The notes under the pieces are model-generated. The model was not told the DNA's origin. It was given only the letters and a program-made list of their open reading frames with translations, and searched no databases. From Phlebopus portentosus (lineage: Eukaryota > Basidiomycota > Agaricomycetes > Boletales > Boletinellaceae), in contig JAYXKI010000009.1 of assembly GCA_037892935.1 (NCBI GenBank), forward strand, positions 992,001 to 1,056,000: a DNA stretch of 64,000 nucleotides. The letters are read 5' to 3'. Position 1 is the stretch's first letter. Every line of letters starts with the position of its first letter. This document shows, piece by piece, positions 56,439 to 64,000 of the stretch. A program made the position numbers and the translations under genes.

Positions 56439-56757
56439 TCTGCCCTACTATCTAAGTCCCTTTTAATCTGCAGGTGAATACTTTATTTTTGAGAGATTTA
56501 TGATGGGAGAGCGAGATAGAGGACGTCGTGGACGTGTTGTGGGACGTAAATCAGAGGAAGATTTGGGTAAGGGCGTGATGCTCACATAATCTGTGGCTGT
56601 TCCCACGACTACAAAATTACGATATTGGTATAGTAGGTAATCAATTACAACACTTACTTTGTGTGTGGCCACTCTTGTAATCCGAACACGTTCTGTAATT
56701 TCCATGGCAGATAGAGTAAGCATGATTCAACTCCATGTAAGGTCTTGAATAGTCTCA
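56439..56757. promoter_or_regulatory. Shared divergent promoter, KAP95 / LSM7
   Basis: 319 bp between opposite-strand start codons. No specific element identified. Confidence 0.6.
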
Positions 56758-57278
56758 ATGAGCTCACAGGGCCGAGGTTCAGCTAGAGGAGGTGCTGCTC
56801 GGGGTGCTGGAGGCGGAAGCAGAGGCGGGCGAGGAGGCGCTCAGGCTGCATCGTCGTCTGCAGCGGACAAGCCGAAACGCGAAGCTATCTTGGACCTCCA
56901 GAAATATATGAACGAACGTGTGCGCGTCAAGTTCACGGGAGGACGAGAAGGTGTGTGTCTTGGTCTCTGTATCTTCGCGTGTTGGACGCGTGCTTGACAT
57001 GGGTGTATCTATGTGCATAGTGACAGGCGTCTTAAAAGGCTACGATCAGCTATTGAATTTAGTACTTGACGAAGTAGAGGAGTTACTTCAAGGTATGTCC
57101 CTTTGTCGTATCCTTTTTTTTTCTCTCGCTGTTCTGATTGCCTTATGCTTCTGCAGAACCCGAACCTCGCACTCGTTCTCTCGGACTCGTCGTGCTGCGC
57201 GGACCGACTATCACACTCATCAACCCGGTCGACGGCTTTACAGAAATCGAAAACCCTTTCGCTGAACAGCAACAATAA
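56758..57278 (+). CDS. LSM7: U6 snRNA-associated Sm-like protein LSm7
   Basis: Subunit of the Lsm2-8 ring on U6 snRNA and the Lsm1-7 ring in mRNA decay. Exons 56758-56950, 57021-57092 and 57157-57278 give 129 codons including the stop, all in phase. N-terminal ~40 residues are an RGG-like Gly/Arg/Ala tail, longer than in yeast. The Sm fold follows: EAILDLQKYMNERVRVKFTGG (Sm1 start), VTGVLKGYDQLLNLVLDEVEE with the Sm1 YDQLLNLVLD signature, then LGLVVLRGPTITLINPVDG (Sm2) and a short C-terminus ending in Gln repeats. Confidence 0.95.
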
Positions 57279-57812
57279 GGCGCTTTGTTACAGCTGTATA
57301 CCGTGTATCCCGTAGCTCTTTTTTGATCTGGTCTCGTCGCTCTCGAGTTGCAGCCAGGTAGCCATTATGCTGAGGCTATCCAACCCCTATCCTCGTCGTT
57401 CTTGCATCAATCTGATTTTGTTGTTTACGCCGCGTATATATTGCCGCCATTATCGTGCGTCTGCATGGTTCTCACTATGACGGTGCTGAAAGCAAAGTCA
57501 AGACAGGTTCATATCCTGTACAAGGACTTTGCAGCTTGTAATGCCCTCGTTTGCGCCTTCTGCTTTCATGTGCATGACCTTCGGTCACGACTCCCCCAGT
57601 ATGATCATGTTTGTCAATGCTCATAAAAATTGGAATGCCGCTCAAAAGCTTCGGAAGAGTTCCGCAATTTGTTCCGAACATTATCCTTCGGTCCAGAGGA
57701 ATTCTGTGCACTCTTTACTTTCGGACGTTCATTTATTCATCCTACTCGGAATATCACACCCCTTAAGCAGTTGAAGTCAACGCCCACTCCTCCTTCCTTG
57801 GGGGATTCATGA
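57279..57812. other. Intergenic region LSM7 to the F-box-like pseudogene
   Basis: No gene recognised. The last part is the presumed promoter of the gene at 57813. Confidence 0.5.
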
Positions 57813-59335
57813 ATGACGCTCGCTAATGGACAGCTGAGGTCGAAATCCGGTTACTTGCCAACTGAGGTCCTATCAACCATCTTCCAAGAATGTCTGGAAC
57901 TTGACGAGCTCGATTGCACAATTCCAGATCCCCACCAAGCGCCTCTCGTCCTGACCTGGGTGTGTCGACTCTGGCGGAGCATCGCGCTGAACACACACCG
58001 CCTCTGGGCAGGTGTGATGTTTATTCGCGAAGCGAGTCGAGTTGACGATTCTACCCGTCTCTTGGAGCTGTGGATGGAGGGGTCTGGTGCCCTGCCTTTG
58101 GCGTGAAATTTGCGAATATCATGCGCGAGGGAGAACTTGTTCTGAGTCTGACGGGAAGGCTTGAAGAGAACTCTCCTCAAACAGATGGGCTAAAGACTTT
58201 CATTGACACGCTCTTGAAATGCCGAAAGCGCTGGCGAGTCCTTGAGATCGTCCTCCCAGAGATTTCTCTTGCAGCACCTCTGTTACAAGCTATCACCCAA
58301 GACACACAGGTGCTTGAACATGTCTGCATTTCAGTGCAATACCTGGATCTCGATGAAGAACCATCGATTTATGATTTCTCTAGAAACAGGTCTCTGAAAA
58401 GCGTGCGTCTCATCACTCCTCTCGTTCTTCCGCTTCCATCTGGCAACGGGGCATTCCCAAACCTCACAATACTCGAGCTGCACTTCTGCGCATCGATCCA
58501 GGACGTGCTGACATGGATCGACATGGCTCCGAACCTGACGCATCTCCTTGTTCGGTTCTTCATGACCGGCGCACGCCGCGTCCCTCCCTCAGCTCGTCGC
58601 GACCGCCGACTTCCCTTCCTGACAAGTCTCGAGCTGACCTGCTTCGCAGCAAACCCAGACGCAGACGACCCGGGGTTGCTGCTCGACATGCTCGAGCTCC
58701 CTGAGCTGACAGAACTGGAGATCGAACTCTCACATCTGTTCGACTCGCTCGACTGGCCGCATGCGAAGAACCTCCTCGTGCGATCTGGCGCGAGCTTGCT
58801 GTCCTTGTCTATCTCGGGCACGCCGATGTCTGATCGGGATGTCGTTGAGTGTTTGAGGCTATCGCCTGAGTTGGAGAGCTTTAAATGTGAGATTATGACG
58901 GATGAGATTCTCAGAGCCCTGACTCCTCGTTTGATATCTGAGAGTGGGGAAGCCGGGTCTGTACCCACGTTGGAAGAGCGCATGGCAACTGATAGCACAA
59001 CAGACGGCAAAAGTATTGACAATGACCAAACTACAAATAATCCAGACTCTGGTTCTGGAGATGCAAGCAAATACACCGCTATGTGCCCCAACTTCGAGTT
59101 CTTCGAAGCTTCAGACGTCGACGGCTGCTCGATGCAGGTACTGTACGAAATGATGAGCTCTCGGTGCGACGAAGTTTACCAGGATATCCAAGGATACGTC
59201 GATATGTCCTCTGTCTGGCCTACTCCTCAGGAGTTCAAGACGCTTCAATCGATCGTGCTTCCTTGCGACCCATTGTATAGCACATTGAGTCATCCGCTGA
59301 TTTTGGAGGGCTTGGAGAGGACTATGTATTTCTGA
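57813..59335 (+). pseudogene. F-box-like protein, paralogue of 50598, with a frameshift
   Basis: 57813-58106 encodes the F-box-like start (LPTEVLSTIFQECLELDELD, TWVCRLWRSIALNTHRLWAGV) and stops just after SGALPLA. The rest, to 59335, continues in another frame from about 58098 (KFANIMREGELVL) with leucine-rich repeats matching the paralogue (APNLTHLLVRFF, LLDMLELPELTELEIEL). One missing base near 58100 (GCG TGA AAT against an expected GCN-NTG-AAA) restores the frame; no plausible intron fits. Either a recent pseudogene or a sequence error. Both parts together are about 507 residues. Confidence 0.75.
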
Positions 59336-61277
59336 GGTATTTTCATGTAGCATTAGAAACGAAGAAAGGATATCGGATATTTTGTCTTGATTTCGTTGTT
59401 GAACACTAGTACTCTTTTGATGCTGCTGCGCGTTCTTGCTATATGCGCCATGTTACATTTAATTAAGCTTTGGTGCCAGAGGATCAGTCATCGATCACTC
59501 TTTGCGAAACTACTTATGAACTACTGAATCTGGCTCTGAAACTCACTGTGATGAATCACTATTTCCGCCATATACAGTAGGATACACACATTCTGGAAGG
59601 ATCTGTGGAATTTGCCCGAGCGGAGTCTGAATTGCAGCCCTGCCGACGCGTCGGGTCCTCGTGACTGAGCCCGAACCCCGAAACACTGCAATCGCAGATA
59701 ATCGAATAATGAGCCAGTGCGTGATCAATCTGTTCACACACACACAGCATAACATCCGAGGGCCGAAGATTTTTTTACATGTTAGATGGTTCAAACCGCG
59801 AAACGACGTGAATACAGAAGATTGGGATCCATAGTGAGTCGATCATGAGCTGTTGAAGCCTTCCTCATCTGTTGCTCTCCATCGACATTCCAATGCTTTG
59901 AGTCATCTAACTACTACTTCCCTAGCCCAGAACTCGAGGTAAAGTTCTGGGAATTCAATTCTTATCTTACTCAGGAAGGACTGCCTTCGATCATCCCTCC
60001 GTCACTCGTCAAGTCCCAGGCCTGTCGTGTTTTGGTGCGTCTTCCCCGTGCGCTTCTGAAAGTCCTGCAGGAACGGCCTGCGATCTTAAATGCAGAGAAC
60101 GAAAGCACAGATGAAGATGATAATGATGAACAAAGTACAGCAGAAGAAACCGAAGAATGCCAAGTGGAGAATGAAGGCAATGGAGAACTCGTCTGGGCAA
60201 CAATTAGTCTATCAAGAGTTCGTATTATACTTTTTGCAAGTCTCCGAGAACCTCACTACTTGATTCTAGGACGTACAAGTCATATAAGTCATTCATTTTG
60301 TCACTAACATTAATACAGTCATCTAATTTACACGAGAACAAGCTAGTGAGTGTACCAGCACATTTTCTTTCATAACAACAGTCGCTGATTGAGTCCTGCT
60401 GACGCGTCGGGCCCTCGTGACTGTTCCATCTACGTGCGTGACGCTTGAACCAAAATACTACATGGAACGTGCGCGATACTACAGGATACGCGCACCAGGC
60501 CAGTCCCTCCCTTAGCTCTCGAATTTCGGCAAGAAGAAGTGCAAGGCCCAGGTCATCGACTCCCCTTGCCTCAGAAGACGAGCCAGTCCGAGGTGAAGAC
60601 ATGACGGGGGCATGCGGAGCTGCTTCGGGACGTGTCGAGACGCGTTCTATGCCCCCATCTCTGTTCTTTTTGCTTCTTGAAGACGATTGACCCCGTACTC
60701 CGCGCTGAGAAGACTGCGGGGGGTTTGCAGGCATACTAGGAAGCTGTTGGTGACAAGACGACGACAGTAGCAGCGCGTGGTAGAGAATGCGAAAGAAAAT
60801 CTGACCTGACGCGCTCGCTTTCTTTAATGTCAATCTATTTTTGTCGCATTGTTTGTTCATATTTTGTCTGTACTCCGAATAAAGCAATTCAAATATTATT
60901 TACAAGAAAAATCTGAATTAAACACCTTCAGGGGTCACGAGACCTCCTCGGCCCGCAATTCGGTTGTACACGGTTGGCTTGAACCAAAAGTCCCGGTCGC
61001 AGATAATCGAATAATGAGCCAGTGCCAGCACATCGTTAACCAAACCAGCCAAAGGAGGTCATGGAACGTGCGCGATACTACAGGATACGCCCTCTCGGAT
61101 CGCATCGGCGAGGAGTCGACTTCCAGTAGTCGAGTCAGAGAGAGACCCACATGGCTCTTCCGTCAGTCTCGACTATACGTGACTCTCCCGCCGCGGATCT
61201 CTGCCGATATGAATTCTTAAAGCCACTCCCGCTCACTCAGCTCTGCTGGCACCTTACCTTACTCCCTTACTTCCACC
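59336..61277. repeat. Degenerate dispersed repeats upstream of the deacetylase gene
   Basis: Three partial copies of one repeat family. GACGCGTCGGG followed by CCTCGTGACT occurs at about 59645 and 60401; TCGCAGATAATCGAATAATG followed by AGCCAGTGC occurs at about 59692 and 60998; CATGGAACGTGCGCGATACT followed by ACAGGATACGC occurs at about 60461 and 61060; CTTGAACCAAAA occurs at about 60444 and 60979. Each copy keeps a different subset of blocks, so they look like internally deleted copies of one element. No terminal repeats or transposase found. Confidence 0.6.
59849..60307 (+). other. Unrecognised open frame, possible gene fragment
   Basis: Open for 153 codons between stops. The part from about 59921 reads like coding sequence (FWEFNSYLTQEGLPSIIPPS, then RVLVRLPRALLKVLQERPAI, followed by an acidic Glu/Asp stretch). 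No start codon or family recognised, and it lies within the repeat-rich region. It could be a captured exon. Confidence 0.25.
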
Positions 61278-63508
61278 ATGTCCGCGAACAGCCAGTCTGC
61301 TACTGATACGACTATCTCTCCCAATGGGCTCGTCTGCTTCACGAATTGTCTCTTAGCTCAGGAAGACGGCTCTCTCGTACAGAAAGACCTCTGGATCGAT
61401 GAGCGCCGCGGCGTCATTTTGGACTCTCAGGTTCGTCTCATTGTTCCTTTTGTATTCTATCCCAAATTTTTTTCATGTGAATTCACGAACATTGAGCCTG
61501 TAAAGTCGGTGCTTCCATTCGTGCTCTTGCATCCATTCTTCACCTTATTGTCTTTTAATCTCCGGAGTCGTCGAGCTCATCCCATTTTTATTTCAGCGTA
61601 CATTCTTCTTACGCAAAGAGCGCCCTGACACTGTGATTGACCTCGGAGGAAATATACTCAGGCAGGTTTAATTCTTGCTTTGAAAATGTAAATGAAGCAT
61701 AACTTATGCAAGATAATATATGTTCCGGAAATTCCATAGTCCCGGTCTTCTTGACATACAGATCAATGGAGCATATGGCTTTGACTTCTCCATCTACAAC
61801 AAAGATGACGAAGCTTATCGTGAGGGTCTTGATATGATTGCTCGTCGCATTGTCGAAACAGGAGTAACATCGTATGTAGCCGTTGTTTGTACTTGTTTAC
61901 GATATACTAACTTGATATCATACCCCGCACACTAGCCTACTTCCAACGATTATTGTGAGTTTGGAAGGTTTCTCATCTTGCATTGTTAATTGATAATATG
62001 TCCAGACTCAAGACGGCTCCCTCTATCCTCGGTTATTACGTCTGCTCCGACCTCACAGTCCAGCGCCCTCGGCTGAATATCCAAACGGCGGAGCGACGCT
62101 CCTCGGTTGGCACGCTGAGGGACCCTTCATCTCACCTATCAAGCGCGGTGCTCACGCGCTTCCTTTCCTCCGCGATGCACCCCGTGGGATCGAAGACTTC
62201 GAATCCGTATATGGCAGCGACGCGCTAGCGCACCACGAAGACTGGGCTCTCCAAGCCGACTCAAACACCGGCGGGATCGGCGTGCGCATGGTGACACTCG
62301 CACCAGAACTCCCCGGCATACTCTCCCGCGACACCGACGTCATCGGGAACCTGACGAAACGTGGCGTGTGCGTTTCGATTGGGCACAGCGTTTCTGGAAC
62401 GGACACGGCGGCGCGCGCGGTGCGCCGCGGCGCACGGATGGTGACGCATTTGTTTAACGCTATGCCGCAACTGCACCATCGTGACCCGGGAATCATCGGC
62501 TTGCTTGGTGCGAGCCCTGCGAGCCTCGTCGCTTCCTCTGTCTCGAAGAAGAAACATACCAAATCTCAACCTTCTTCGGAGGATGCTGTGGCAGTTGCCT
62601 CTCCCACCGGTACAGCAACCCCAAATACAGCAGGGACGAGTTTCGCTGGTGCTGGTGCCGTTGAGTCGGTCGAAGCAGGCGGTGCGGAGGCGTTGGACGA
62701 GAACGATACCCCGCCACACACGCCTATCTTCCGATCGTCTCCGGAGCAGTTGGTCGTTCAGAATGTTGACTTGAAGCTCGATGATGTACAAAAAATTGAC
62801 GCGAAGCGCCCGTTCTATGGGATGATTGTTGATGGAGTGCACTCGCACCCTAACTCTGTTCGCGTACGTCTTTCTTTTTTTCTCACTGGGTACCGAGACG
62901 AAGAGCCTTATGATGTGTGTAGTTGGCGTATACGGCTCACAAGGAAGGATGCATCTTGGTAACTGACGGTGCGTCTTAGTGAGCTATCCGACCCATTCCT
63001 CACAACTGAGTTAACCTCCTGCCTAATAAGCGATGAAAATTCTCGATCCTAACATGCCTAACGGGACATACGACTGGCGCGACGGGCGACGCGTCGTAAA
63101 AGAAGGCGTGCGACTCTACATCGAGGGCACGGACACCCTCGCTGGAAGGTACGTTTCTTCGTAGTTCATCGTCCATCAGCATCTGGGTTAAGATCGCATA
63201 TTAATATATATTGTTTGTAATTAGTGTTGTAACTCTCGACACATGCGTGCGCAATTTTGTGCGCTTCACAGGCGCCACGCTCGGCGAGGCTCTCAAGTGC
63301 GCTACGTACAATCCGGCGAAGTGCGTATTCCTCCCCGAGTTTGTTACTGACAAAAGACTGACTTCCGACTTTCATCAGATGTCTCAACATCGAGACGAAA
63401 AAGGGCACCTTGCGCCCCGGTGCGGACGCCGACCTCGTCGTTCTGAATAAAGAGGGCCAAGTCCTGAGTACTTGGGTGCGCGGGCGTCGTGTTTGGAAGA
63501 GATCTTGA
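61278..63508 (+). CDS. nagA: N-acetylglucosamine-6-phosphate deacetylase
   Basis: Removes the acetyl group from GlcNAc-6-phosphate to give glucosamine-6-phosphate, for use of chitin-derived sugar. Amidohydrolase fold. Exon 1 starts MSANSQSATDTT. Later exons carry IDLGGNIL joined to SPGLLDIQINGAYGFDFS, GWHAEGPFISPIKRGAH (metal-binding HAEGP), VSIGHSVSGTDTA, THLFNAMPQLHHRDPG, DGVHSHPNSVR, and LVTDAM with the catalytic Asp. The C-terminus has NPAKCLNIETKKGTLRPGADADLVVL and ends VWKRS. Intron 61662-61739 uses a GC donor. A Ser/Ala/Thr-rich insertion of about 90 residues (about 62530-62805) lies between HHRDPGIIGLLGA and FYGMIVDG, absent from the bacterial enzyme. Confidence 0.93.
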
Positions 63509-64000
63509 TCTCTCCCTTTGTTTATTTCCGCCTTTTCTTGCTGCGTATAGGTTTCCGCACGAGTTGATTACACAAATATGTTTCTTTCTTTTTTTTTTTT
63601 TTTCGATGCGCACGAAATGATGCCGACCGACTCGACTTGTACAAGTAGCTATTTGCGTTGCTTTGTTATTGTTTTAACTAGATATCATACATATGTTGTG
63701 AAAATAAATTAGATCTAGAATGCAATATCAATAATAATATGTCGTTTAACCAGCACGAGCAACGAGAATACGACTTGAGCTCTCATTTCGTAAGTGAATA
63801 TGTGGGTCATGGAAGACTCAGTTCTCAACACGTACGAGAGCATTCATCGTCAATCTTCGATTTGAGCTGGGAACACAGTTCGTATAGAATAAGAATAAGA
63901 ATGCATACAAGTACAGGAGTAAGTAGAGAAAGATAGATACAGGAAGAATGTTCTTTCAAAAGAGAAATTGATCACGGGGAAGCAGACGGCGACAATAGAA
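63509..64000. other. Downstream region of the deacetylase gene
   Basis: No gene recognised. A T-run of about 18 bases lies near 63585-63603, and AT-rich sequence with AATAAA-like motifs follows. Confidence 0.5.

Noticed and set aside
1..64000. CRISPR arrays, tRNA or rRNA genes
   Set aside because: No regularly spaced short repeats, and no convincing A/B-box or rRNA sequence noticed on either strand by eye; a tRNA scan was not possible.

Overview
The window is nuclear DNA of a filamentous fungus, most likely an agaricomycete basidiomycete. The genes are intron-rich, with introns of about 50-90 bp, tightly packed and often divergently paired. They include typical fungal housekeeping genes (PAN3, TFIIE-beta, importin-beta, LSm7, CTP:phosphocholine cytidylyltransferase, GlcNAc-6-phosphate deacetylase). 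Nothing prokaryotic (operons, CRISPR) was seen.

Layout. 1-6.3 kb: a tandem duplication carrying two near-identical MATE transporter genes, with a 206-bp MITE-like inverted-repeat element between them. 6.7-8.5 kb: PCT1-like cytidylyltransferase. 9.3-37.5 kb: a nest of transposons. 38.3-41.0 kb: coiled-coil protein. 41.4-45.7 kb: TFIIE-beta and PAN3, divergent. 46.3-50.2 kb: Cid1-type nucleotidyltransferase with a long disordered tail. 50.6-52.1 kb: F-box-like protein. 53.2-57.3 kb: importin-beta and LSm7, divergent. 57.8-59.3 kb: a frameshifted paralogue of the F-box-like gene. 59.3-61.3 kb: degenerate repeats. 61.3-63.5 kb: GlcNAc-6-P deacetylase.

The nest is the most informative part and can be resolved to the base. 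A Tc1/mariner DD34E transposase gene (minus strand, reading 37502 to 9356) was split by Ty3/Gypsy chromovirus element 1 (10282-37326; 1605-bp LTRs, target duplication TTCCC). Element 1 then received a minus-strand solo LTR of the same family in gag (14769-16374, duplication GTCTC) and a complete second copy, element 2, in pol (19000-31716; 1603-bp LTRs, duplication AGGAT). With the inner insertions removed, element 1 is about 12,712 bp, against 12,717 bp for element 2. Each LTR pair differs at only about 8-9 sites, by my reading all transitions and mostly at CpG, so all events are young.

The family has unusual features: (i) a 327-codon ORF inside the U3 part of the LTR, open in all five LTR copies although gag/pol have stops; (ii) an extra gene or pair of overlapping frames ahead of gag; (iii) an 11-nt sequence at the inferred transcript start that is perfectly complementary to the sequence just after the 5' LTR, the arrangement used for self-priming in the Tf1/sushi group; (iv) gag and pol in different frames with a likely -1 slip at the gag stop; (v) a C-terminal chromodomain in Pol. 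The LTR-encoded protein together with the extra 5' ORFs is the best candidate here for an undescribed system.
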